DNA of 64,000 nt, taken from Polytrichum commune (lineage: Eukaryota > Streptophyta > Polytrichopsida > Polytrichales > Polytrichaceae). The notes beneath the pieces were generated by a model that was not told the DNA's origin, searched no databases, and worked only from the letters and a program-made list of their open reading frames with translations. This document shows positions 12,811-25,734 of the stretch, piece after piece (position 1 is the stretch's first letter; each line of letters starts with the position of its first letter). The stretch lies in assembly GCA_950295325.1 (NCBI GenBank), contig OX485803.1, forward strand, positions 40,565,554 to 40,629,553, given 5' to 3'. Both the position numbers and the translations under genes were made by a program.

Positions 12811-13098
12811 AGACTCTCCGTCGACTCGGTCAAGAACGTTGGATGAAACTCTTGGAGCATCTCCGTCGTCGACTCGGCCAAGAACGGTGGATGAAACCCT
12901 CGAGCGCCACCTCCATCGACTCGGCCAAGAACGTCGGATGAAACCCTCGAGCGTCTCCGTCGACTCGGCCAAGCACGTTGGATGAAACCCTCGAGCATCT
13001 CCGTCGACTCGGCCAAGATCGTTGGATGAAACCCTCGAGCGCCGCCTCCGTCGACTCGGCCAAGAACGTCGGATGCAACTCATGAGCGTCTCCGTCCA
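12811..13098. repeat. GC-rich minisatellite, 44-47 bp unit, about six copies
   Basis: The unit contains GTCGACTCGGCCAAGAACGT followed by GGATGAAACCCTCGAGCG. Successive units are 44 or 47 bp long, differing by a GCC-like triplet, for example starts at 12957, 13001 and 13048. Because 44 and 47 are not multiples of three, the long minus-strand frames across it switch frame with every unit and are not genes. Its base composition is far more GC-rich than the flanks. Confidence 0.85.
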
Positions 13099-13844
13099 CT
13101 TGACCGAGAGGGAATTATTGCACCTAAAAGGTTTAGGGCATTTGTTAACCTAACTTGAAATGAAGGTTCATGATTTGTTTTGGGTGTAAGTACTTTGCTT
13201 GCATTTTTCCAATCCTTCATGTTGAATAGATTAATCCCTACATGTTTGCATGTGTTTTATTGAACTAATTTGGGTTACTAATTGAAGCAAATGGTTGGTG
13301 ACAAAGTATCTTCAAAATGTTTAAAAAAAAAAATAGTTACACCGCTATAGGTTTAATAGTGAACACGATTGGAAGGGTGTATGTCATCATTTAAAGGGAA
13401 AAAAAAGACAATATTCACTTTGACTTCATATAACATGTGCATCTCAACTATGAGTGTGATTCTTGAAACAACAATCGTTGTGATTAAGAATGACTACTCA
13501 AATGTGGTAATTACTGATTCCTTTAAACAATTAGAGTAGTTCATGAAAGTTGAAAGTGCCCACAGTCGGGTCACATACCTTGCCGTTGTGATAAATCTCC
13601 AGAAACTTCAATGACACGTGAAGTATTGCATGGGACTTGTGTGGTCGTATTTTTAGATACTATTATAAATCGAGTTGTAGTGAAAATATGTTTTGATTTT
13701 TTTAATGACGATGTGGTTTGCACTTGTTGAGGCGCACGTGCCATTGTTGTATACAAATCGGTTGATATAGGCTTAATCAACCAAAGAGTCGGTTTAAGCA
13801 CCCTCTACCTTAGAACTAGAATCATTCAAAATGGATATTCACAT
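13099..13844. other. Intergenic DNA, no feature recognised
   Basis: AT-rich sequence with no recognised gene. The 76-residue minus-strand frame at 13571-13801 shows no motif. Confidence 0.3.
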
Positions 13845-15700
13845 TCAAATGTTGTTTGCTTATCATAAGATCCCTCATTCCCTCATCAAAAAGCGCTCAC
13901 CCAAGGATGATGTGGGCCAAGTTGACCCACATTGTGGGCACCGATATTTGGTGACGCCATTGCATACGGTGGCCGACCCAAGGTCTTGTGGCAGCCATGT
14001 AAGTTCGGTTGAGGATGAATACCTCGGGAACCCCTATTTTAGGGTTCAAATATGGTTTTTTAAACCGACATGGTTCCATAATTAGCATTAAAATCTCGTC
14101 CTTAGAGACCGTGAGGTTCAGTTTGGATGACTGAGGGGCACTTTATATTAGGGCCCATTTGGAGTTGAGCCCACTTGGACTTGAAGTGGGCCTTAACTTT
14201 AGCCCTACTTTACAAAGTGGGCCGTTGAGTGGGCCTTGCAATATAAAGTCCATAGGCCCACTTGTACGGCCCAAATTGGAAATTCTACTTTAAAGTGGGC
14301 CTTCCAAATGGGTCTAGGGACTTTATATTGTAAGGCCCAATCCACAGCCCACTTTGTCTTAAATGAATTATGCCCTTGATTGAACTAAAGTCATAAAGTC
14401 ATAAAGTCATAAATGACTATATGACGGAAGTTGGGTGAAGTGGGCCGTAGGTGCGAAGTGGGTCTCCATAAACCCTCGACCCATTTTTTTGCCTTTGGCC
14501 CACTTTTTCCCTCCAAAACGCTGCCACGTCACCCGCCATGCAAGCTTTAGGAGAAGTGGGTCGACTCTCAATATAAAGCCCTTGGGCCCATATTAGGGCC
14601 CATTTGGGCAATCTAAGCACTCTCATCGGTTGATGCCTAGGGTTTGGAAATGAGCCCTAGAAATGGGCCCTAATATAAAGCGGCCATGTGAGCCATGAAC
14701 ATGTAGGGGGTAGTGTTTTTACTGGAACCCATAACATCGTTGCCACAAATCCTACGCCTTTTCAAAACATTCGTCATTTCCTCATGAAAATGTGTCCACT
14801 CAAAGTTGTTCTTCACTTGGGATTGATGTTGGCGTCATAATTTGATGGCACTATTGGATATGGTACTCGACCCAAGGAGCCACGGCAACCACGTGAAATG
14901 AGGATGAAAACATTGGGAACCCCTTGTAGTAGGCTTTGAATGTGCAGTGCAACACACACATGGGTCCTGTAATTAACATCACATGACCCCGGGGAGGGTA
15001 GTCATTGGTTGGAGTAGCAATATACATGCGAACAAATGATATGGTATTTTAAAAACATGGGGGCAAAAAATTATAATTGGACTTACGAGTAATATAGGGT
15101 ATCAAAAATGGCACTGGACATCTTTAAAGTACTATAGGGTATGGAATAATAGGGAATTTGGAATTATAAGTAATGCAAGCCATTTTCCTATTAACCCAAA
15201 ATAGAAAATTATATAATGATAGCGTGTGAAAAAAAAAATTGAAAGTAATACCCCCTATAAAATAGTGGTTGTTCGCACCTATATCCTTAACTTTTTAACA
15301 CACTGCCCTCCCCGGGCACATGACAGTATTTCATCCTCACAGAAAATGAAATTAAGTTTAGACAACTCGGCCCTAAATCTACCAGGGTGGAGGGGGGTCG
15401 TTTTTTACTAGACCTCTTCACACAACCGCCACAAATTCTAGGCCTAATCAAAACATTTTGTCATGAGAAAGTGGCCACCCAAGAGTTGGCTCACTTGGAA
15501 TGAAGTGAGTGAGGTTAGCTCATGATGTTGGCATCGGTCTTTGATGACACCGCTACAAACGGTTGCCGACCCAAGGATGCATGGGAGCCATGTAAGTTGA
15601 AGGTGAAAACATTCATAATAGAATTGTAGCCAGGGATTTTTAAAGAATATATGACTCTGGAATTAGCATCCATGATGCAAAATTGGTCTAGTGAGATTAA
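13845..15700. repeat. Diverged direct repeats, three copies
   Basis: Three blocks at about 13860-14050, 14740-14930 and 15430-15620 share the order: a 'cctcatnaaaaa' stretch, a 'gacgccattgcatacggtggccgacccaagg'-like phrase, then 'agccatgtaag' and 'aggatgaaaac'. They look like old copies of one element in the same orientation. The element with TIRs at 14139-14684 lies between the first and second block. Confidence 0.5.
14139..14684. mobile_element. Foldback-type element with TIRs of about 20 bp
   Basis: The left end has CTTTATATTAGGGCCCATTT, and the same sequence occurs on the opposite strand at the right end (about 14661-14681). The interior is full of AAGTGGGCC or its complement, so it can fold extensively. 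It is non-coding, and no clean target-site duplication is visible. Confidence 0.6.
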
Positions 15701-17458
15701 GTTTGGATGAATTAACCATAAACCTATACCAAGATTTTTTTTTCCCTTAACATAGCTACCACAAATCCTATTACATGCTCCAACTTCCTCTTGCTTGTGG
15801 GAAATTGTGGCACAAGCATTGATCTCATTCATCAAGCAAGTGCCCCCCCCCCCAAATGATAATAATAATGATAATAAAAATGTGTACACATATGTTCATG
15901 CACATGCAACAATTGTGCTTAATTCCTCATGATCCCATAAGATGTAAGGTTCCTTTGATAGTGTTGTAACGAAAAATTTACCCATCCCATGCATTCAAAT
16001 GTGCCTTTCCAAAGGCGATTTTTTTTTTTTTTTTTTTTTCCCACCCGGGGTTAGGATTTCGTAATCTAGATTATTTGAACGATGTTAAATTTTACCACGT
16101 GATGTCGATAATTTTCATAATGTTCAAACAACCAATTTGACCTTTCATGGTCAACGGATGAAATTTGTCATGAAAGTTCATTACATAGCATAATTCAAAA
16201 TAGTAAGTGACAGTAAATACCATAGATTGTGTGGTGAACCTACATTGGGATGAATCAACAACAAACCTATAGGTAGGGTAGGGGATGTTTTAGTACTAAT
16301 GAAATCCATACATAGCCTCCAACTTGGGAACAACCTTGGGCAACAACACCTTTCCTAGTATCACATAAAACCGTCTACCTTTTAGACATACGGATGCCAT
16401 AGTCCCAAGGGAAGTTGAGATTCTTTGCGAGAGTGCGTTTCCGGAGATGCACATGCAAGCCAATAGAAGCCAAGACCAAAACGTACTCGGCGACCCCGAG
16501 ACGCTAAGCTTCGAGATTGAATGAGTGGGTCAAGGCTAACTTAGATATCTCGCTTTTCGAGCCACCCACCACCACCAACCTTACCAAGGCAAAAGGGGTA
16601 AGCAAAAACATGCCCCTTTTGCTTCACTAAGATTGGGGGGGGGGGGGTGGGGGGGGGCAGCCAATCATAGTTTATGATGGTGTTTGTGTATTTAGTATCA
16701 TTCGTTGTCTGATGTTATAATGTAGGTTTGGACTAATTGATGTTCTTTATGTTATGTAATGTTCAAAGGAGCCCAATTGACCGTTGGTAGTAGAGGAAAC
16801 AATAAAAATCCGTATTATAATGCTATTGCATTAGAGTTAACCGTAAAGTCATCATAAGTGGAGATTGACTCAACTTTTTTGAAGGATTCCCCCATATGTA
16901 CCACTTCCAACACCTGTGTTAGTGACCCATTGAAAACCCCCAAGGAGGGAGTTCGTTTTGCTCTGTTCGAGGGCAACAAAACTTTGAAACAAATACGGGC
17001 AATTTTTTCGGTTTTCATAGTATTTGGGGAGTATATAAGTGATGAGAGGAGCAAAGAGACGCATGTGCCCACATGTGGCCCAAGTAACAATTGAGAAGGT
17101 TCTTACATATGGATAAAAACATGTTGATTAAGAACTCCTTGGTTGCGGTCTTTGGGATTTGGAACCACATGAGAATAACTCTCTCCTTTTTGTCCCAGGA
17201 TTCCATGTTTATGGGGGAACACTCAAACTGTGTACTCTAAACTTTTCAATAAGTGGTTGTAAATTACCAGAGTTCTGTGATCACAAATCCCTTTCTTCCA
17301 AAGATTAAAAAATTTCAAACAAAAACCACCATCATGTAGTTGGCTTGCTGGTGTTATGAATTCCAAATGAACGCACGTGGCCCTAACTACCACAAAAGGT
17401 CTAGCCGAGCCCTAGCCTCAAGAGAGAATACTAAAACTTTTAAAATATTATGTATGTA
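15701..17458. other. Intergenic DNA with homopolymer tracts
   Basis: Contains a C run (15843-15853), a poly(T) run of about 20 nt at 16020-16040, and a G13-T-G9 tract at 16635-16657. Open frames of 60-124 residues overlap on both strands and carry no recognisable motif. Confidence 0.4.
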
Positions 17459-17640
17459 TCACTATATTCGTTAATTTGAGACTTTCTCTTGTCTCAAATT
17501 AATATATGGACCACAACAACATGGTCTAATGTTTGGGTCGTCCTACCTAAACCATCTGATATGAGTTCTTAATTGGGTTCTTGATATGAACACCCGCTTT
17601 AAAATATTTGCATCTTACAACATTCTCCAATATTTGTATG
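17459..17640. mobile_element. Partial MITE related to the 46.6 kb element, inverted
   Basis: Begins TCACTATATTCGTTAATTTG and runs, in inverted orientation, through the same sequence as 46660-46857, including the short hairpin around GAGACTTTCTCTTGTCTC. The far end is missing. A TTA trinucleotide run follows at about 17650-17669. Confidence 0.65.
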
Positions 17641-17803
17641 TATGTATGTATTATTATTATTATTATTATAAAACCTGCCAAAATCAGCTTTGCCACGAAG
17701 TGCCATGCATGCAACTGAAAGTGATGCAAAGACTTGAAACCTAGGATGGCATTGGAGGCATAGTCCTGCTAGGCTTCAAGAGGAATTGTAAGTGAGTAAC
17801 TTA

Positions 17804-18257
17804 GGGCCACTTCACACACGAGCCAAGAGCCGTGACCATGAAATGGTGAGAGCCCAAAAGAAAGTGAGTGTCCAAAGGCCGTCCCAAGGCACCTCCAACA
17901 TCATGTAGTGTGGTCACGGACCCTAAAGTGTAGTGTGAAGCCATATGTGACCGGGACCTCAACCGAATGCTATTTCAATGAATTTCTATTCAAACAGGTC
18001 CTCGTACATGAGAAAATAGAGTAAATCAACAGTTGTGAGCGTTCGGAGTGCCATGGTCTGTCGGTTTTGTGTTACGCCTACCTCCAAGAGGCGGTTTTTG
18101 AAAATAGTCCAAGTGACCATGACACACGATCCATTTGATGCCATGTAGGAATCCATGTAGACTTTACATCCATGTTGCATACACATACGCCGTTGGTCCC
18201 TCAAGCGTAGTGTGAAGTGAACTTGAAGTGAAGTGAGTCTTGTGTGTGAAGTGGCCC
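17804..18257. mobile_element. PIF/Harbinger-like MITE, subfamily A, copy 1
   Basis: Both ends carry GGGCCACTTCACACAC followed by a variant of GAGCCAAGAGCCGTGACCAT, inverted. The interior matches 47165-47677 almost throughout and 23780-24000 in part. The bases next to the tips are TTA on the left and TAA on the right, so the 3 bp duplication is not clean here. There is no transposase frame. The right end directly abuts dispersed repeat R4. Confidence 0.75.
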
Positions 18258-18258
18258 T

Positions 18259-18753
18259 AAGTTCCCTCGATTTTGTTGACTGGGTATTGAGCCTAGAATA
18301 GTTAACAAAATCTGAACATGTAGTCCAATTTCTTTATAACACGTATCTTTCCGGGTCTTTGTGCTTGGATTTGCACCTAACCACCCACCACTCAAAGTAA
18401 CTTCTTACCTAAAACTTTGTAGCTCCACCTTCTATTTCAAAGCACATGAAACCCTTGTGTTACAGACACCATATCTTACCCAGTAAAATTAAAATTAAAT
18501 TAAATTAAAATATTTTAAAAAAGGCTTGCTTGCGTAAGTTGAACAGCCCTTGAAGGTGTGACACCGTTTATGTTATTTATTGTCACGTGCGCTATTTGCA
18601 AAGGGCCTAGACAAGGTGTCTAGAGGTTTCAAAGTGTCATGTTTGCTGATTGCCATTATGATATTATTCATCAACATAAATAACTTTCAAAGTGAAAATT
18701 ACGTACAAACTGACATTTAGTGTAGCACGTTGGATACTTGAGATGATAGTTTT
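18259..18753. repeat. Dispersed repeat R4, copy 1
   Basis: About 490 bp closely matches 32219-32713, from 'gttccctcga' to 'ttgagatgatagttttg', including a simple AAATTA/AAATA-rich patch that differs between copies. Its start overlaps the R1 phrase 'gttaacaaaatctgaacatg'. It has no recognisable coding frame. Confidence 0.8.
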
Positions 18754-19392
18754 GTTCTTCCCTCCCCTGATTTGGCCTCCCCCTCTATAGGTGTTGTGAA
18801 CACGTGCATAAAAGCAAGTCAAGTGCTTTGTAATTCAAATTTTAAACACTATTTTGTAAGAAGTATGATAGAAGTTATAAGGTGGATTTCAATTCACGGT
18901 AGTTATTATTGCGGTGTAGTAAAATCAATTCCCTCGTGCGTTTGTTGTGAGTTCGTTCTAATTGATTCCCTCTAGAATAAGTCAATGTGTTTTTACCTTG
19001 ATTTAGGGGGACCATTCAATCAACTATACAAAAATGCTTGTAAGACAATGTTATACAATGTTTCTATGTGTTTTGTTCTTCCCTCCCCTGATTTGGCCTC
19101 CCCCTCTGTAGGTGTTGTGAACATGTGCGTAAAAGCAAGTCAAGTACTTTGTAATTCAAATTTTAAACACTATTTTGTAAGAAGTATGATAGAAGTTATA
19201 AGGTGGATTTCAATTACGGTAGCTATGATTGCGGTGTAGGAAGAACATTTCCCTCGTGCGTTTGTTGTGAGTTCATTCTAATTGATTCCCACTAGAATAA
19301 GTCAATGTGTTTTTACCTTGATTTAGGGGGACCATTCAATCAAATATACAAAAATGCTTGTAAGACAATGTTATACAATGTTTCTATGTGTT
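18751..19392. repeat. Tandem duplication, unit about 321 bp, two copies
   Basis: The unit starting TTTGTTCTTCCCTCCCCTGA at 18751 starts again at 19072 and ends near 19392. Identity is very high, with a few substitutions and small indels. Short frames inside are duplicated too but show no motif. Confidence 0.9.
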
Positions 19393-22300
19393 GTCACCTT
19401 CCTCCATGGTGAATGTCATAAATTCTTATTCTATAAGGTATGTGGACCTTATGTGGTCGTTCTTCTTATTAGACGCATGTATTTGAGTGGTGTATGGTAA
19501 GGGTTGTACAGACACCAAATAGATGTGTGCTATGATAAGATTGGGCTCTCTATGCTTACAATATGGGCACCAATTTGAGTTCAATAGTCATCATCCTAGG
19601 TTCGATAGCTAACAAAATAGGCAAGGCATGTGTAATTGCTTCCAAAAAAAAAGTTCCTCATTCTCACCCCTTAAACTTTTTTCATCTCAAATTCAACCCC
19701 CATTTTGGAACTTGAGATGCAATACATGGGTTTGCAACTACTAAGTGCGCAAGACAATTTCCAAGCTGATTCTACAGTCAAAAAAATTAAGTGGAGTTGT
19801 AAAAAAGAGTGTTGGCTGGGTATTAAAATTGGCACCAAACCCCCATTGGTTATCAAGGCCGTTCTTTAAATTTATAAGTGTGGTTCTCAAATTTTCATAT
19901 AACCGGACTTGATTTCTCAAAAAAAAAAAAAAAAACCTAATCAAACAACCTTCTAAAAAGTTGTCGCTTCTTTGCCGGCCCTTTCATAAAAACCACCAGA
20001 TCTTTGAATTTTTTTGCGTAACCGGGACCAAAGGTTCTATTATTGTAGAAACTCTCAAAACCCTAAAACCAAAGGTTCTCTGCTTCCAATTCACCTTCAA
20101 ACCCAAATTCGGAGATTAGTAACAAATTCAAATACATGCCCACGACTAGTTAAAAATACCCCAACATGGTGACATACCTTGGTAGATGTATCCATAAACT
20201 TTGTGGGTGGAACTCCATTGCGAGTTGGTTAAAATGTAAGTTTGGAAGCTTATGCATAAAGTGATCCAAGTTTATTAATATGCTAAAGAATGGGTCCAAG
20301 TTAAAGTAACCCGATTTCATGGTTTGTCATACTAAGTTGGTGAGCAGAGCTAGATTGCATAGGCTAACCCTAGGGAGTCTAGTGACATGGACTAAACCTA
20401 TGTTCGGGGAAAACCGACGGCTAGTTCATTATCAACCGATGGATTTCCCCTCATGGCTGGTCCAAATTTCCAACCATCGGATGGCAATCCAAATGTAATT
20501 TCAATCCTCCGGCAATTAGCCGATGGACCAGAAGATGTCCCAGAAATGTAGCCAATTCTTCTTGTGAGTTACTGGATTTCAGCCGAAAGCATCCATAGCG
20601 CTATTTGTCTGGGGCATCTGATGATGCACTTGAGGAAGTACCCTAAACCTTAAACTTTTTGAATTATGCAACCTTTCCATGACCAAATCCAGTTGTTTCT
20701 ATGAAGAGTTGGGGGACCCTTGGCCTTCAAGTGGTGAAGGTATTGCTAGGTTCAATTCCTGCCAAGGATATTAACTCTTCAAATTTAAAGTTTTGAACAT
20801 GCCTTTCTTTTCACTTATTCAAGATTTTGTAGTAAGAAATGATTTCTAAGAACTTTTCATACATTTTTTAAACAATTAGTGCCGATATGAATTCCAATTA
20901 ATCGGATATTGGCCAATGAAAATATGAAAATATAGGCAATTGGCCGATTGATTTTACAAAAGACCAGCTCTTGCCGATGTAAATTGGAAAAAATCCAACC
21001 CTTTGGAGCAACTACCGGCAATTAGCCACTAAGGCTTCAAAAACTTCCCGAACTCTGGACTAAACTAGCAATCAAGCATGTAGCCTCACATTATTTGGGC
21101 CATGAAACTTAATTGAAGGACATGTGTTGGTTTTTATGGAAACATGCCCTCCTCATTCGTTGTGACATAAGGAACATAATTTTCCTTATGTGACTTCCTC
21201 CTCAACCTTCCTTTTCCTTCTTTTTTTTCCCGGGCAATGGCCCCAATCCATACTTTTTTTGGGGGGGGGGGGGGGGTGGCCTTCCCAGACCACGAACGAA
21301 CTTTGTAACCTCCATAACCTTCTGCAGTTGTAGAGTGAAAAATTACCAAGTCACGCAACGCCAAGCTATGGAAGGTCCAATTTTACATTTGGTTACGAGG
21401 TTGCACACGGTTACATGAAACTCGTTGGTTGTGGACGTTTCATGGTTACGTTGTCTAGGGTTACACCCAAATGGCTATGCATTTTTAGGGTTTAGCTCCT
21501 AGCAGGGTTATGGTTACACATCCCAATTTAGGTTATGCCCATTCTAAAGTTGATGCCATTTGCAACGATGTGCAAATCGGCGTGATGCGGCCTCTAGCTG
21601 TCACATCACATCATGAATAACATGACACCCATTGATGTGGAATTTTGTTTTTGCATCAAATTATATATATATATATATATGGTTGATTGCTCTAGTCAAC
21701 TGCTAATGGTAGTCAACTTCGAAAAACAAATCTTATATATAGTCCATGAATTTTTTGGGGATTCTTTTATTTTCTTTTGCAGTTGACTTATGCATCAATG
21801 GTTATTTTGCAATTGACTACCATATCGATTGTAAAGCAACAGTCGATCATTGACATTGACTAGGGGGTAGATTGGGTCAGTTTACCGCTGGTAAATATAA
21901 AAGTTGCCCCCCAACTGCCGACTTGACATTTTTTGGTCTAGCATCATGTCGATGTCACAGGACATGACGTGACGTGGACATGAAATCCATGGTCATTCTA
22001 TAATTTAGGTTACGCCCTTCCACGGCTACAATACGCACACGCACGCTTCAACTCCTTGCACGATTGAGGGGCTGATCTACCTTAACCACTCCTGACACCA
22101 TCCATCAACATCTCCGATTGTAATAGTGTCAAAAAGTGGTAACCCAACATCCATTTATATACATAGTTCCCAGCAATTTTCACGACTAGAACCGGACCAA
22201 AAGTTTGGTGTATGTGGTCGGGGCATGAGTTCCATGGTCACGATGTATCCACGGGTTTGATGGTTAATAAGGGCCTCCCATGGTTACTCTCCTGCCACGG

Positions 22301-23344
22301 GCGTGATATTACGGAGGTCAAAGCTTACCCTAATCTCCCGGAAGATGCACGGGAGGCTTCAATATTGGAATTTAGTCAACAAAGCCGAAAGGCTGCCAAA
22401 GGTGGCAGTGGCCATTGAAGCTTCCTATGCACTCTCTCACTCTCTCACTCTAAGATTTTACTAACCTCCATAGCCAATAACTTTATGCATGAGGCTTGAG
22501 GTTGCATCAGCATTGACATCGGGAATGACACTTGGACGCTCGGAAATCGTTTTTTAAATCCACGCCTACAAAAAGGCTTCTTCGCACTCACGTATCTAAT
22601 GGCACGTGATGACCTCACCCCCACATTCTTGGTGTAAGCTAAGTTTAGGAATGGCACACAAGGAGGCGCACACTCGGCACCGGGGCGCCACACACGCGCC
22701 TCGGGAAATAGCCTACTCATGCACGGGGGGAGAGAGAAAAAGAGAAAGAGGGGAAAAGGAAAAAAGAAAAGAAAATCGTCAACGTATGTTGACATTCACA
22801 TGTGATGTATGTTCACTGCCTCCTTCCCTTGGTGTCTATGGAGAGAAAGATATCATGTGGAAGTTGTTCGGTCACTCACCCTCTTGCCACGATGGACGAT
22901 ACCAAATAGGGTTAGTACACTGATGATCTCGATTCGTGCATGTGGTAACCTATTCCCAAACACGCAGTATTTTGTCAAGTCTCAAAATTGATGAGGGCTG
23001 CAATTTTTACTAAGCGACACCAGATCTGATGAATATGGTACATTTAAAGAAAACTAGTCAGTGCGTGTTCTCAGGTGCTTATAGCGTGAGTAAAAATTTA
23101 TTTAAAAAAAAATGTTTGTTGATGAATATTGACAAGATGAACAGTGTGCCGGTACTTTTAGTGAATAGTGATGCTATGAATAATATATGCAATGAATAAT
23201 GTTGAGATGATCGATGCCTCCTAGATCTTTTGGTGCCACTAATTTCATACTGTAAAGAAATTTAGTATCACCTTCACTGATTTCCCACACGCACTATTAG
23301 CCGTCACTCATTAATTGGGATAATGAACATGGTAATTTTGTCTT
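19393..23344. other. Intergenic DNA, only simple repeats recognised
   Basis: Contains an AT run at about 21661-21681, a T7-G16 tract at 21254-21276 and a purine-rich tract near 22730-22775. Open frames up to 116 residues overlap on both strands and have no recognisable domain. A tRNA-like box pair near 20718-20767 was considered and rejected. Confidence 0.4.
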
Positions 23345-23541
23345 ATTGGTGTGGATTACCATTCGGAGTTACATGTTGCTATAACATTTTACCGACATTA
23401 TCATTTTTTTACCAACTAACTCAATTCATATTCTTTGGTGTGCATAATCACTGTGTGCCTATGTAAATTTTGATTAAAAAAATGATTATCTCAGTATAAA
23501 GTTATAGCAACATGTAACTCCAAATGGTAACCCACACTAAT
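23345..23541. mobile_element. Short MITE with TIRs of about 40 bp
   Basis: The left arm holds GTGTGGATTACCATTCGGAG followed by TTACATGTTGCTATAAC. The right arm is its inverted copy, GTTATAGCAACATGTAACTC then CAAATGGTAACCCACAC. One arm is also found repeated near 48360-48470 and near 8676. It is non-coding. Confidence 0.75.
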
Positions 23542-23778
23542 TAGACATAATAGTGTAGTATGTGACTATTTGACTCTTACACCGAGGGTGATAAACAGGG
23601 TTGGCTCTTCTGTGCCAAAATACTAATTTCTGGACATAACACATGGAATTTCTTGAAGGTTTCGACTAATTGAAAAGCGACACTTGGCATTTTGCTCAAA
23701 ATATGAACTATTATTTGTTGAACTTGTCATGATCACCTACATTAGCCTTGAATAGTAGATGAATTATAACCTAAGGGC

Positions 23779-24000
23779 CACTTCACACATGAGCCAAGAA
23801 CCGTGACCATGTCATTCTGAGAGCCCAAAAGAAAGTGTCCAAAGCACCTCCAAAGTCATGTAGTGTGGTCACGGACCCTCAAGTGTAGTGTGAAGTCATA
23901 TGTGACTGGGCCCTCAACTGAATGCTATTTCCATGAATTTCTTTTCATGCGGCTCTCACACATGATACAATAGAATAAATCAACAGATGTGAACATTTGG
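23779..24000. mobile_element. PIF/Harbinger-like MITE, subfamily A, truncated copy
   Basis: Starts GGGCCACTTCACACATGAGC after TAA and follows the left half of the 17.8 and 47.2 kb elements up to 'aataaatcaacag'. The right half is absent. Confidence 0.65.
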
Positions 24001-25243
24001 ATTACAACATTTACCTTAGAACTGGTCCAAATCAGAAGAAAAAAGGCTTAGATTGTCAGGCTCATCAAGCTTTATTCGCCCTCAGAACGACAACAATTTT
24101 TGAGATTTCGGTTTTTTTTTATTCCGAGAGTGCACAACTTTCCTCTTCGGCATCTTCTTTGGACAATTCATTAATTGCGTTCATGCACTTTATAAATTTG
24201 GTAACCTGGGTTACCTCCATAGGTCTCAAGTATCAAATGACATACACACTCTCCAAATTGCCACCCAATATTGCAAGGCAATTAATGTGTGTTGATGATG
24301 AATAGTGATGGCCACGCAAATCATATTTTTAGTGTATTGTGCCGCCAATAGAAAAGAATTTATTCCATTGACAACTCAAACTCAAAGATGGTTTAATTCA
24401 TACGTTTGGGTGAACTGAAAAAATCCTAACCATGCTCAACATAAAATTTCGGGTTGTTTTGCATACTTTGAACGTTTCATAGTTCGCCGAAGATGATGTT
24501 TGGGCCTTATAGATGTGGTATTTGGAGACTTCACACGTGTATGATAATGATAAGTGATACTTTTGATAAATTTACTTGCTCATGCAATGAGTTTAGATTA
24601 GAAGAAGATTCAATGAATCCGATGTTTGACCCAATTAATCGAGTATAAGTAAGTTTTGGGTGTAACTTATGTTTGATAATGGTAAGTAGTGGCTCTATTA
24701 TTATATACTCGTGCAAGGTATGTTTGTAAATATGGCTAGTGCTATTGTTTAATATGTGTTAGCATACGGGTTGTATTGGGATATAGGACACTTGTAAATA
24801 AGAAAGCTTATAAATTTGTTGGTGCATAGTGCACATTGTTTTAATAAATTGCACAAGTTTGTTAGAGTTTTTTTTTTCTCTCTTTGTATACTGGCACCAT
24901 GCTCATCTTATTGTGGATTATCCAAGAAACTTTGACCATGTCATTTTATTACAACCATTGTACAATGACCCTTCCATTCAATCATGGTTCATTTCATGGA
25001 AGAATAACTTGTTTTGATTCAAAGGAGAATATGGTTGAAATTTTTTTGAAGCTTGCAAAGGGTCACTAAGACATCTGAACAACCACAACTTTGAATATTT
25101 GTATTCCCATGTTCACCAACCACCACGTTTGTGTAGTTTTGCAATCTAGTGCACATCATATTGGCAATTGGAATTGTCCAAAATTCATGCATAAATCCAA
25201 ATATACTAGTTATGACATCAAATATCATGAATGGTGTGGGCCC
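24001..25243. other. Intergenic DNA, no feature recognised
   Basis: AT-rich and without recognisable genes. The 102-residue frame at 23997-24305 begins inside the MITE fragment and has no motif. Confidence 0.3.
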
Positions 25244-25246
25244 TAA

Positions 25247-25574
25247 GGGCCACTTCACACACAAGATGGAAGGCCCGTGACCATTGCATTCTAAAACCTC
25301 TCATCAGTCGAAAGGTTGAGACTGTCCAAGTTTACTTCACACTAAAAGGTGAAGGCCTAAAGCCCCCTAAAACAATTATCATGGATGAAAATTTTACATG
25401 AATTCCTACATGACATACTATAAATAATCTTCTGTAATCTATTAGAATTTGCATCAGGCTCACCTCCAAGAGATAGGCCTGATGCACATTCCGGCAATGG
25501 TACAACCTTGGACGAGAACCAAGGGCCTTCACAATCACATGGTCATGGCCCTTGGCTTGTGTGTGAAGTGGCCC
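25247..25574. mobile_element. PIF/Harbinger-like MITE, subfamily B, copy 1
   Basis: The tips are GGGCCACTTCACACACAAG and, inverted, GGGCCACTTCACACACAAGC. The element is flanked by TAA on both sides (25244-25246 and 25575-25577), the duplication expected for PIF/Harbinger elements. The interior resembles 51411-51753 (for example 'cacctccaagag' and 'ttctacatgac'-like tracts). It is non-coding. Confidence 0.75.
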
Positions 25575-25618
25575 TAAGTATTCCTACATCATATAAACTA
25601 GTAGACACCTAATACACC

Positions 25619-25703
25619 CTAAACTCCGTAATATCAACCCCCATAATGTCACACACTCTCTAATATCCCGAAACCCTAGGGAACGGATGTTCGTAGTTCA
25701 AAC

Positions 25704-25734
<31 letters not shown>

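Noticed and set aside
12556-13099. Three long minus-strand frames (up to 175 residues) rich in Arg, Ser and Glu
   Set aside because: They lie over a minisatellite whose 44 and 47 bp units shift the frame each time; all frames stay open because of composition, not coding.
20718-20767. tRNA-like segment with CCTTGGC/GCCAAGG pairing and GGTTCAATTCC
   Set aside because: Only 50 nt between the stem arms, too short for a tRNA, and neither a SINE tail nor a duplication was found.
22445-22923. Frames of 116 and 105 residues on opposite strands
   Set aside because: They overlap, depend on a low-complexity purine tract, and contain no recognisable domain.
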